From: an uncultured Rubrobacteraceae bacterium
GTDB lineage: Bacteria; Actinomycetota; Rubrobacteria; Rubrobacterales; Rubrobacteraceae
Direction: 5' to 3'
NCBI GenBank assembly: GCA_902806105.1
Contig: CADCVI010000152.1
Span: 1-7,282, forward strand
DNA: 7,282 nt
In this document: positions 1 to 5,415 of the stretch, piece after piece
How positions within the stretch are numbered: the stretch's first letter is position 1
Layout: each line of letters starts with the position of its first letter
Made by a program: the position numbers and the translations under genes
Notes under the pieces: generated by a model
The model's input: only the letters and a program-made list of their open reading frames with translations
Told to the model about the DNA's origin: nothing
Databases searched by the model: none

Positions 1-1
1 G

Positions 2-775
2 TTGGCAGTTCCGGTGGTTTTTAGTACGGGTTCCTTGCACCCGTTCGGGCTGGACAGGGTCTACGGGTGGGCGGCTGAGACCGGGTTCGACGGGGTTGAG
101 GTGATGATGGACGAGCGGTGGGACACCCACCAGCACGCGTACATCAACGAGCTTGCCGGGAGGCATGGCATACCCGTCCTCGCGCTGCACCCGCCCATCT
201 ACCGCGGTGCGTGGCGGCTAGACAACGAGGAGACGCTGGTGCGCAGCGCGCGGATGGCGGGCAAGATCGGGGGGCCCGTGGTCGTCGCGCACCCGCCGGC
301 GCCGGGCATCCCGCTCGCGCGCTGGGTCGCAGGAGCCCTCACGACGGCCCGAGATTTTGGTGTTCCCGTAGCGGTAGAGAACATGCCGAAAAACGTCTCC
401 GAGAAGCGCTTCGCCGTCCGGCGGAAGAGCTGTTACAAGCCCGAGCATCTCGTGGGATTGGGCGACGTCACCCTGGATACAAGCCACGTCGGGGCGAGCG
501 GGATCGGCCTCATGGAGTTCTGGGAGAAGCTGAGCGGCCAGCTCCGCCACGTCCACCTGTCGGACTCGGATCTCTCCGGGGGCGACCAGCACCGGCTCCC
601 CGGGAAGGGGAAGCTGCCGCTAAAGGAGTTTCTGGCGGAGGTTGGAGAGAGCGACTACCCGGGCGCCATAAGCCTTGAGCTCAAGCCGTGGCCCCTTGGC
701 ACGCCGCACCCGGAGGTAATCCTGGAGCGGATGGGGGCGGCGCTCGAGTTCACACGGGAAGGGCTTCGAGGGTAG
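2..775 (+). CDS. Sugar phosphate isomerase/epimerase-like TIM-barrel protein
   Basis: A 257-residue protein of the xylose isomerase-like / AP endonuclease 2 superfamily, a metal-dependent TIM barrel. The pattern of acidic and histidine residues near strand ends fits a divalent-metal site: E33 in GVEVM, H63 in HPP, H97, E126 in VENMP, D159 and H162 in LDTSHVG, H185 in HVHLSD, H197, and E226 in LELKP. Members isomerise or epimerise sugars and sugar phosphates or related polyols; the substrate cannot be told from sequence. Length is close to the family norm of about 250-280, so the gene is essentially complete. The TTG at base 2 is the first visible start; with only one base upstream, a slightly longer N-terminus cannot be excluded. 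It is a soluble cytoplasmic protein with no signal peptide. It converges with the Nudix gene across a 25-base gap. Confident in family, not in reaction. Confidence 0.85.
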   Translation: MAVPVVFSTGSLHPFGLDRVYGWAAETGFDGVEVMMDERWDTHQHAYINELAGRHGIPVLALHPPIYRGAWRLDNEETLVRSARMAGKIGGPVVVAHPPAPGIPLARWVAGALTTARDFGVPVAVENMPKNVSEKRFAVRRKSCYKPEHLVGLGDVTLDTSHVGASGIGLMEFWEKLSGQLRHVHLSDSDLSGGDQHRLPGKGKLPLKEFLAEVGESDYPGAISLELKPWPLGTPHPEVILERMGAALEFTREGLRG

Positions 776-800
776 CGTCCGGCAAGCGGAGCAGTGTGGG

Positions 801-1328
801 TTAGAAGATCAGGGTCCAGAGCTGCGTCAGGATGCGGTGGGTGAGGCCCCAGATCACGTAGCGCTCCTTGTAGGTGAAGGCGGGCCAGCTTCCGGGGAAG
901 TCCGCGATCTCGACGTCCTCCTCGACCAGCTTCTCGACCGGCACCCAGAACGCCTCGGCTACCTCGTTCGGGTCGACGCGGCCCGGCTCGGCATCCAGGG
1001 CCACCACGACGGTCGAGACGACAAACTGCCTCCCCGCGCTCCTCGGTCCCATGTCGTCGAGCCTGCCGAGGAGCCTGCCCTCGGAGAGGTCCACGCCGAC
1101 CTCTTCTATGGTCTCGCGGCGCGCGGTGTCGTAAGCATCCCTGTCCGTCGGCTCCCTTCGGCCCCCGGGCAGCGCCATGTGCCCCGACCACGGGTCGCCA
1201 ACCCTGTCGGCTCGCTTGATGACGAAGACCTCGAGGCCCTCGCGCTCCCTCAGTATCAGCGCCACGGCGGCCTGCTTGCCCTGCGGCTCCAGGAGGGAGG
1301 GCTCCCGGTCTTTCAGGGCAACGGCCAC
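801..1328 (-). CDS. Nudix hydrolase, CoA pyrophosphatase (NudL/NUDT7/8) type
   Basis: A 175-residue Nudix hydrolase. The Nudix helix is clear: GG at 55-56, then RETIEEVG at 71-78 with metal-binding E72, E75 and E76. The G-to-RE distance is one residue longer than in the standard Nudix box. Together with the preceding stretch (SGHMALPGG, 48-56) and a D at 62, this matches the CoA-pyrophosphatase subfamily, which cleaves coenzyme A or acyl-CoA to phosphopantetheine and 3',5'-ADP. The C-terminal YVIWGLTHRIL (157-167) is also typical of that group. Activity on CoA is inferred from family, and other nucleoside diphosphate derivatives are possible. The GTG start at 1328 is the first usual start after an in-frame stop at 1350-1352, and no strong ribosome site precedes it. 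The gene is convergent with the isomerase-like gene and divergent from the aminopeptidase. Confidence 0.9.
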   Translation of the reverse strand: MAVALKDREPSLLEPQGKQAAVALILREREGLEVFVIKRADRVGDPWSGHMALPGGRREPTDRDAYDTARRETIEEVGVDLSEGRLLGRLDDMGPRSAGRQFVVSTVVVALDAEPGRVDPNEVAEAFWVPVEKLVEEDVEIADFPGSWPAFTYKERYVIWGLTHRILTQLWTLIF

Positions 1329-1442
1329 GCTATCGAGCGGGTTCAGGTTTCACCACCGTTCATGCGTCTGAGTTTAGCGCCAATCGGGGGGCGGGTTGTG
1401 GCCTTTCTCCCCTTCGACCTCCCTCGCCCCTCAGATACCGAT

Positions 1443-1458
1443 CACCGGGGCGCCGGTG
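1443..1458 (+). promoter_or_regulatory. Hairpin 1 in aminopeptidase leader
   Basis: CACCGG (1443-1448) and CCGGTG (1453-1458) are perfect inverted arms around a 4-base GGCG loop. The hairpin lies two bases before a longer one that covers the ribosome binding site. No T-tract follows, so it is not a classical intrinsic terminator. Confidence 0.4.
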
Positions 1459-1460
1459 GT

Positions 1461-1495
1461 AAGCTCCTTCGAGGTCTTCGAGAACGAGGGAGCTT
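1461..1495 (+). promoter_or_regulatory. Hairpin 2 burying the aminopeptidase Shine-Dalgarno
   Basis: AAGCTCCTTCG (1461-1471) pairs with CGAGGGAGCTT (1485-1495) over 11 continuous base pairs with a single G-U, around a 13-base loop. The Shine-Dalgarno GAGGGAG (1486-1492), seven bases before the ATG at 1500, lies entirely in the 3' arm. If this folds in the mRNA, ribosome access would be blocked unless the stem is opened by heat, a ligand, a protein or upstream translation. The pairing is seen directly; regulation is inference. Confidence 0.5.
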
Positions 1496-1499
1496 GATC

Positions 1500-2600
1500 A
1501 TGGTCGATGAGCGGTTGAGGAAGCTGGCCCGGTTGCTGGTGGAGTATTCCGTCGGGGCGGGGGAGGGGGACGAGGTCATAGTCTCCGGCGGGGTAGAGGC
1601 GGGGCCTCTGATCAGGGAGGTATACGGGAGCCTACTGGACGTCGGCGCCGTACCGATACCGCAGGTCCAGCTCCCCGGGATGCAGGAGATGTTCTTCCAG
1701 CGCGCGCGGGAGAGCCACTACGAGAAGACGCCCGCCGTTACGCACGCGCTCTACGAGGGTGCCGACGCCTTCATCTCGATCATAGCGCCCCAGAACACGA
1801 AGGCCCTGGCGGCGGTGAGGCCGGACAAGCAGCAGGCCCTGAGCAAGCGCGACAAGGCCATACAGGAGATCGTGCTCGGCAAGGACCGCTGGGCCCTCAC
1901 GCTCTTCCCGACCGCCGCCCTTGCCCAGGAGGCCGAGATGAGCCTCGCGGACTACGAGGAGTTCGTCTTCGCGGCGATGGCGCTCAACGAGGACGACCCG
2001 GTCGCGTACTGGCGGGAGAAGGCAAAGGAGCAGGGGCGCCTGATCGAGAAGCTGGAGAGGGCCGAAGAGGTCCGCATCGTGGGGCCGGGGACGGACCTCA
2101 AGCTCCGCATCGGGGGCCGGAAGTTCCTCAACGGCGACGGTATGCACAACATGCCGTGCGGCGAGATCTTTACGGGTCCCATAGAGGATTCGGCGGAGGG
2201 CGAGGTCTACTTCGGCATCCCGGTCGCCGTGGCCGGGCGCGAGGTCTCCGGGGTACGGCTGCGCTTCGAGGGCGGCAAGGTCGTCGAGTCGAGCGCTGAG
2301 AAGGGCGAGGAGTACCTGAACGCGATGCTCGACGCGGACGAAGGATCGCGGCGCCTCGGGGAGCTCGGGATCGGGACGAACTACGGTATCCCGAGGGCGA
2401 CGAAGAACATCCTGTTCGACGAGAAGCTCGGCGGAACAATCCACCTCGCGGTCGGGCGCTCCTACGAGAAGACCGGCGGCAAGAACGACTCGTCCGTCCA
2501 CTGGGACCTGATCTGCGACCTCCGCGAGGGCGGCGAGCTCTACGCCGACGGCGAGCTTCTGGAGAAGGACGGCGAATTCGTCGGATACGACTTCCACTAG
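1500..2600 (+). CDS. M29 family metallo-aminopeptidase (AmpS/PepS/AmpT type)
   Basis: A 366-residue zinc/cobalt-type aminopeptidase of peptidase family M29, which removes N-terminal residues from peptides in the cytoplasm. The metal-site and catalytic residues of the family are all present in order: E222 in GEIFTGP, E288 in GELG, H315 in GTIHLAVG, Y322, then H334 and D336 in VHWDLICDL. The N-terminus (ERLRKLARLLVEYSVG, then GDEV) is the usual family opening, which fixes the start at ATG 1500. The Shine-Dalgarno GAGGGAG lies at 1486-1492. The same frame stays open far upstream across the Nudix gene, but that stretch is antisense to a real gene and has no family similarity, so it is excluded. 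Length is slightly shorter than the usual 370-415. It may be transcribed alone, since a strong inverted repeat follows it. Confidence 0.95.
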   Translation: MVDERLRKLARLLVEYSVGAGEGDEVIVSGGVEAGPLIREVYGSLLDVGAVPIPQVQLPGMQEMFFQRARESHYEKTPAVTHALYEGADAFISIIAPQNTKALAAVRPDKQQALSKRDKAIQEIVLGKDRWALTLFPTAALAQEAEMSLADYEEFVFAAMALNEDDPVAYWREKAKEQGRLIEKLERAEEVRIVGPGTDLKLRIGGRKFLNGDGMHNMPCGEIFTGPIEDSAEGEVYFGIPVAVAGREVSGVRLRFEGGKVVESSAEKGEEYLNAMLDADEGSRRLGELGIGTNYGIPRATKNILFDEKLGGTIHLAVGRSYEKTGGKNDSSVHWDLICDLREGGELYADGELLEKDGEFVGYDFH

Positions 2601-2788
2601 AGACCGCCTCACCCTGCCCGCTGTCCGCGCCTGCCGACCGACTTACTCGCAGTTCGGTCGGCAGGGCGCGCGGGATCGCCCCGGCTCGCTCGAACCGGGA
2701 TGATCCCGAGAATACTGCTCGGGGCGCCCGAGTGATCGCCGCTGCAACCTGGTTTCGAGGCCGCCGGTTTCCGGGTAGGGAGCGGCGC
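2601..2788 (+). promoter_or_regulatory. Structured intergenic region between aminopeptidase and small ORF
   Basis: This 188-base gap is dense in inverted repeats: a 12-bp perfect stem at 2630-2665, then a chain of short complementary segments at 2696-2732 that can pair in alternative ways. The small ORF's ribosome site AGGGAG lies at 2777-2782. No confident promoter hexamers were found. Confidence 0.45.
2630..2665. terminator. Strong inverted repeat after the aminopeptidase gene, likely terminator
   Basis: CCTGCCGACCGA (2630-2641) is perfectly complementary to TCGGTCGGCAGG (2654-2665) around a 12-base loop. CGCG just outside each arm can extend the stem past a one-base bulge. It sits 29 bases after the aminopeptidase stop. 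No T-run follows, so this would be an atypical terminator of the kind common in GC-rich bacteria, or an mRNA-stabilising stem. A palindromic protein site is a weaker alternative, given the arm spacing. Confidence 0.5.
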
Positions 2789-3022
2789 ATGGACGAGACC
2801 ATGCTGCGCGTCGCGAACGTCGGGAGTGAGGCTGACCTGGAAGCCGTGCGGGACGCCCTGGATGAGATCGGGGCCTACTACGAGCACGTAAGCTCCGAAC
2901 CGAACGAGGATGCTTACCCGCAGACCGCGTACTTTCAGGTGCAGTCCGGCCTTACCGGGGACGCGGACAACATCCTCCAGAAGCTCGCGGCCGAGCGCGG
3001 CCTCGACGCCGAAATACTCTAG
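2789..3022 (+). CDS. Small conserved-looking protein of unknown function (77 aa)
   Basis: A 77-residue acidic protein that I do not recognise. The ATG at 2789 is chosen because AGGGAG (2777-2782) sits six bases upstream. A longer in-frame start at 2732 would add an Arg-rich stretch unlike the rest and overlap the hairpin region. The predicted pattern is strand (MLRVANV, 5-11), helix (12-27), strand (AYYEHVSS, 29-36), strand (TAYFQVQSG, 46-54), helix (57-69), strand (LDAEIL, 72-77). This beta-alpha-beta-beta-alpha-beta order suggests a ferredoxin-like or ACT-like small domain, possibly a ligand-binding or regulatory module. That is inference from pattern only. Codon use (GC-rich third positions) and a clear ribosome site support a real gene. 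No signal peptide or membrane segment is seen. Confidence 0.75.
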   Translation: MDETMLRVANVGSEADLEAVRDALDEIGAYYEHVSSEPNEDAYPQTAYFQVQSGLTGDADNILQKLAAERGLDAEIL

Positions 3023-3049
3023 ATCACAAATACCGCTCCACCGCCGGTT

Positions 3050-3055
3050 TATACT
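3050..3055 (+). promoter_or_regulatory. Candidate -10 element upstream of HAD-folE
   Basis: TATACT differs from TATAAT at one position and lies in the only relatively AT-rich patch of this intergenic region. No good -35 hexamer is found 16-19 bases upstream, so the call rests on the -10 alone. A start near 3061-3063 would give a leader of about 155 bases for the HAD gene. Confidence 0.35.
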
Positions 3056-3217
3056 CGCGTGATGATGGACGGTCCCACACCCGGAGCAGGGCCATGAGCC
3101 CCTACGCACACCGGTTCGTCTCTCGCCGCCGGCATCCGAGGAGGGCGGCTGGCGCTCCCTCGGTAGAACTCTCGTCGTCGGGCCGGCGAACGGGTGCCGC
3201 GGGGGAGGACTGATCCG
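3056..3217 (+). promoter_or_regulatory. Structured leader of the HAD-folE operon with possible short ORF
   Basis: The 195-base gap before the HAD gene contains potential RNA structure. CACCGGTTCG (3109-3118) can pair with CGAACGGGTG (3187-3196), with one G-G mismatch, as a closing stem. GCCGCC (3125-3130) can pair with GGCGGC (3144-3149) inside it. A 39-codon ORF runs from ATG 3094 (GGAG at 3083-3086) to TGA 3211-3213, ending four bases before the HAD start and overlapping its ribosome site. Its Arg-rich product resembles nothing I know. No known riboswitch class is recognised. Confidence 0.35.
3204..3208 (+). promoter_or_regulatory. Ribosome binding site deciding the HAD start
   Basis: GGAGG, within a GGGGGAGG run, is nine bases before TTG 3218. 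It would lie inside the coding region if the GTG at 3194 were used, so it favours the TTG. Confidence 0.65.
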
Positions 3218-3910
3218 TTGCGCTACGACGCGGTTTTTCTGGACATCGACGGGACTCTGCTCTGGGTGGACCTCGACGTCGAGGGCTACGTCGGCGAGCT
3301 CTCGCCCTACACGACGGATGGTCCGCTGACCGTCGAGAAGGCGACCGGCCCCGTCTGGCAGGGCCTGAAGAAGCACATCAGGGAGAACATAAACTACAGA
3401 ACAGAGGCGGACTTGGCCGGCTTCAGGCGGGAGAACGCGACGAACACGGCTCGCGACCTCGGCCTCGAAGCTCCGCCCGACCTGCTCGTCGAGGTGGCCG
3501 ACAGGTGTATCGCGTTCAACCCCTACCCAGAGGCCGAGCCGGTGCTTCAGGAGTTGCAACGCATGGGCGTCCCGCTCTACGCGCTCTCCAACTGGGACAT
3601 AGCCCTGGAAGGCGTGCTCGATCGCCTGGGCTGGACGAGGTTCTTCGACGGCCTCGTGGTCTCGGCCATCGTCGGGGCCGAGAAGCCGGACGGGGCCATC
3701 TTCGAGGAGGCGCTGCGCGTGGCCGGGGTGGAGCCCGGCCGGGCCGTCCACGTCGGCAACGACCCGGTCTCGGACGTGCGCGGGGCGGCACGGGCGGGGA
3801 TCGACGCGGTGCTCGTCGACCGGAGGGGCGGTATCGAGGCGCCGGAGGCGATGGCAGTCCTGCCGGATCTGCGCGGCCTACCGGAACTGCTCAAGGGCCA
3901 GGAGGCCTGA
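3218..3910 (+). CDS. HAD superfamily hydrolase, likely phosphatase
   Basis: A 230-residue haloacid dehalogenase-type hydrolase (subfamily I), most likely a Mg-dependent phosphatase for a small phosphorylated metabolite. All four motifs are present: motif I DIDGT with nucleophile D9 and acid/base D11, motif II S124 in ALSNWD, motif III K156 in AEKPDG, and motif IV GNDPVSD with D182 and D186. Residues 18-100 between motifs I and II form an inserted cap that would set specificity. The TTG at 3218 is chosen for its ribosome site and because it places the first strand (YDAVFLDID) at the N-terminus; a GTG at 3194 would add eight residues. The gene abuts folE, so a role in dephosphorylating a pterin intermediate is an attractive inference. 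General metabolite repair is the main alternative. No signal peptide is present. Confidence 0.9.
   Translation: MRYDAVFLDIDGTLLWVDLDVEGYVGELSPYTTDGPLTVEKATGPVWQGLKKHIRENINYRTEADLAGFRRENATNTARDLGLEAPPDLLVEVADRCIAFNPYPEAEPVLQELQRMGVPLYALSNWDIALEGVLDRLGWTRFFDGLVVSAIVGAEKPDGAIFEEALRVAGVEPGRAVHVGNDPVSDVRGAARAGIDAVLVDRRGGIEAPEAMAVLPDLRGLPELLKGQEA
3900..3905 (+). promoter_or_regulatory. Perfect Shine-Dalgarno at the HAD-folE junction
   Basis: AGGAGG lies inside the last codons of the HAD gene. It is six bases before a CTG at 3912 that is in frame with folE, but 33 bases before the GTG at 3939, which is too far to serve it directly. It supports a CTG start and translational coupling. Confidence 0.6.
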
Positions 3911-3938
3911 CCTGGACGGAACGCGGATAGCCCGGGCG

Positions 3939-4472
3939 GTGCGCGAGATCCTGGCGGCCATCGGCGAGGATCCGGACCGCGACGGCCTGACCGAGACGCC
4001 GGAGCGGGTCGCCGAGGCCTACGCCCACCTCTTCTCCGGTCTCCGGGAAGACCCGACGCGCCACCTCGAAGGCGGCTTCGACGAGGCCGCGCGAGATCTC
4101 GTCCTGGTGCGGGACGTGGCCCTCGTCTCGATCTGCGAGCACCACCTCCTGCCCTTCACCGGCAAGGCCCACGTCGCCTACCTGCCCAGCGGCCGGGTGG
4201 CTGGCCTCTCGGAGATCGTCCGGGTGGTGGGGGGTTACGCCAGGCGCCCGCAGCTTCAGGAGCGTCTGACCGCGCAGATCGCCGACGCCCTGTTCGGTTC
4301 GCTCGGCTCCCTGGGCTCGGTCGTGGTGGTCGAGGCTACTCACACCTGCATGACGGCTCGGGTCGCCGAGACCATCGGGAGCGTGGCGGTCAGCGTCGCA
4401 GCCCGCGGCATCTTCGAGGAGGACGCGCTACGAAGGGCCGAGGTCATGGCCCTGATCTCACGGGCAGGCTGA
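3939..4472 (+). CDS. folE: GTP cyclohydrolase I, divergent active site
   Basis: FolE converts GTP to 7,8-dihydroneopterin triphosphate, the entry to tetrahydrofolate and other pterins, in the cytoplasm as a large homo-oligomer. Numbered from GTG 3939 (177 residues), the zinc ligands C66, H69 and C137 (CEHH and THTCM) are present. So are H68, S91, R95, Q107-E108, H135 and R141, which correspond to E. coli active-site positions. E92 replaces the lysine of the usual GLSK motif (E. coli K136), and the CMTMRG(V/I)(R/K) signature has become CMTARVAE. The coordinates use the first conventional start. A CTG at 3912 has a perfect AGGAGG at the right distance and restores the usual N-terminus (about 9 extra residues, running into AVREIL), so it is probably the true start. 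HAD ends at 3910, so the two genes look coupled. Identity as a FolE homologue is firm; full activity is less sure. Confidence 0.9.
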   Translation: MREILAAIGEDPDRDGLTETPERVAEAYAHLFSGLREDPTRHLEGGFDEAARDLVLVRDVALVSICEHHLLPFTGKAHVAYLPSGRVAGLSEIVRVVGGYARRPQLQERLTAQIADALFGSLGSLGSVVVVEATHTCMTARVAETIGSVAVSVAARGIFEEDALRRAEVMALISRAG

Positions 4473-4482
4473 CGCACGTTCA

Positions 4483-4497
4483 GGAGGGGGTTCCTCC
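4483..4497. terminator. Weak bidirectional hairpin between folE and ppgK
   Basis: GGAGG (4483-4487) and CCTCC (4493-4497) form a 5-bp stem with a 5-base loop in the 29-base gap between two convergent genes. It may end transcription from both sides, but it is short and lacks a T-run on either strand. Confidence 0.3.
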
Positions 4498-4501
4498 CGA
4501 T

Positions 4502-5290
4502 CTACGGCTGGCTGCGCTGGTGCACGGTCGCCGCGGGCGGCTCCGACGGCACGGGGAGCTCGGGTACGTAGGCGAGGGCGGCGCCGGCGATCCCGGCGGC
4601 GTTTAGCATCTCGGCCGGAACGATCTCGGTGCGCGTCTTCACGTGCGGCAGAAACTTCTCGGACCTCTTGCTGACGCCGCCCCCGACGACGATCAGGTCG
4701 GGCCAGAAGAGGTCCTCCATCTTGCGCAGGTACTCCTGGAGGCGCACGGACCAGTCCTGCCACGTGAGGTTGTCGACCTTGCGGGCGCGGTCGGAGGCAT
4801 AGGTCTCGGCGTCGCGCCCGTTCAGCTCGATGTGCCCGAGCTCAGTGTTCGGGACGAGCTTCCCCCCGATAAACAGCGCGGTGCCGATGCCCGTCCCGAG
4901 GGTGAGCATCAGGACCACCCCCTCGACCCCGACCCCCGCGCCCCAACGGACCTCCGCGAGGCCTGCCGCGTCGGCGTCGTTCACGATCCGCACCGGCGAG
5001 CCGAGCTCCCGGCGCAGCCTCTCCGCGAGATCGAAGCCTATAAAAGCCTTATCCACGTTCGCGGCGGTGTGGATCACACCCTCCTTCACGACCCCGGGGA
5101 AGCCGACGCCCACCGGCCCGTCCCAGCGCGCCTTGGAGATGACCCGTACGGCCGTCGCCACGACGTCGTCCGGCCTGCCGGCCCGGGGGGTAGGGACCCG
5201 TATCCTCTCGCCGACGAGCGCGCCAGTCTTCGTGTCCACTGGCGCGCCCTTGATCCCGGAACCGCCTATATCCAACCCGAAAACGTTCAT
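4502..5290 (-). CDS. ppgK: Polyphosphate glucokinase (ROK/PPGK family)
   Basis: A 262-residue cytoplasmic sugar kinase that phosphorylates glucose to glucose 6-phosphate with polyphosphate (and often ATP) as donor. Visible motifs: N-terminal phosphate loop GLDIGGSGIKGA (5-16), catalytic D105 in IVNDADAAG, second phosphate loop LTLGTGIGTALF (129-140), ELGHIELNG (150-158) followed by the PPGK-typical DAETYASDRARK (160-171), and GGGVSK (203-208). It lacks the Cys-rich zinc motif of ordinary ROK glucokinases, as polyphosphate glucokinases do. The length of about 260 fits. The ATG at 5290 is preceded by a purine-rich ribosome site (AAGGGGAAG on the minus strand). An upstream -10-like site and the 125-base gap from efeB suggest its own transcript. 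Polyphosphate as donor is inferred from family. Confidence 0.93.
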   Translation of the reverse strand: MNVFGLDIGGSGIKGAPVDTKTGALVGERIRVPTPRAGRPDDVVATAVRVISKARWDGPVGVGFPGVVKEGVIHTAANVDKAFIGFDLAERLRRELGSPVRIVNDADAAGLAEVRWGAGVGVEGVVLMLTLGTGIGTALFIGGKLVPNTELGHIELNGRDAETYASDRARKVDNLTWQDWSVRLQEYLRKMEDLFWPDLIVVGGGVSKRSEKFLPHVKTRTEIVPAEMLNAAGIAGAALAYVPELPVPSEPPAATVHQRSQP

Positions 5291-5324
5291 TCTTCCCCTT
5301 CCCAATCTCCCGATTGATGCACTC

Positions 5325-5330
5325 ATTGTA
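5325..5330 (-). promoter_or_regulatory. Candidate -10 element for ppgK
   Basis: On the minus strand this reads TACAAT, one base from TATAAT, in a short AT-rich patch of an otherwise GC-rich gap. Transcription would start near 5318, giving a leader of about 28 bases. No clear -35 is seen. Confidence 0.4.
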
Positions 5331-5338
5331 AATGCACC

Positions 5339-5404
5339 CGCAACCCCGCCACAGGAGCGGCGCATCTTGCAGGAACGACCGCCGGGCGCGCGGCCAGGGT
5401 TGCG
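5339..5404. repeat. Inverted repeat in the efeB-ppgK gap
   Basis: CGCAACCC (5339-5346) and GGGTTGCG (5397-5404) are perfect 8-base inverted arms separated by 50 bases, just downstream of the efeB stop. They might close a terminator-like RNA structure for the efe transcript, but spacing this wide can occur by chance. Confidence 0.2.
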
Positions 5405-5415
5405 CCAGGCCGTCG

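Larger units (their letters stand above)
1329..1499. promoter_or_regulatory. Divergent intergenic region with structured aminopeptidase leader
   Basis: This 171-base gap between the divergent Nudix and aminopeptidase genes must hold promoters for both. No convincing paired -35/-10 hexamers were found on either strand. The right end, just before the aminopeptidase, can form two consecutive hairpins (1443-1458 and 1461-1495), listed separately. Confidence 0.4.

Noticed and set aside
1347..1377. Promoter hexamers for the Nudix and aminopeptidase genes
   Set aside because: Minus-strand TAAACT and plus-strand TTTAGC lack plausible -35 partners at 16-19 bases, so neither is strong enough to call.
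837..1499. Open frame that would extend the aminopeptidase upstream by 221 residues
   Set aside because: It is antisense to the clearly real Nudix gene, has no family similarity, and the M29 N-terminus and ribosome site fit ATG 1500. In GC-rich DNA such open antisense frames are common.
1553..1569. G-rich run in the early aminopeptidase codons as a G-quadruplex
   Set aside because: There are only three adjacent G-runs of four or more, and the run is explained by Gly/Glu codons in a GC-rich gene.
3023..3217. Known riboswitch in the HAD leader
   Set aside because: I compared it by eye with the cores of common classes (TPP, cobalamin, FMN, SAM, c-di-AMP, T-box) and saw no match. Only generic helices can be supported.
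2609..3751. Long minus-strand open frame (380 codons) opposite the small ORF and HAD gene
   Set aside because: It crosses several intergenic hairpins, shows no recognisable domain, and overlaps the HAD gene, whose four motifs are intact on the other strand.
4643..5317. Plus-strand open frames opposite ppgK
   Set aside because: They are GC-driven shadows. The minus strand carries all the kinase motifs and the products show no domain.
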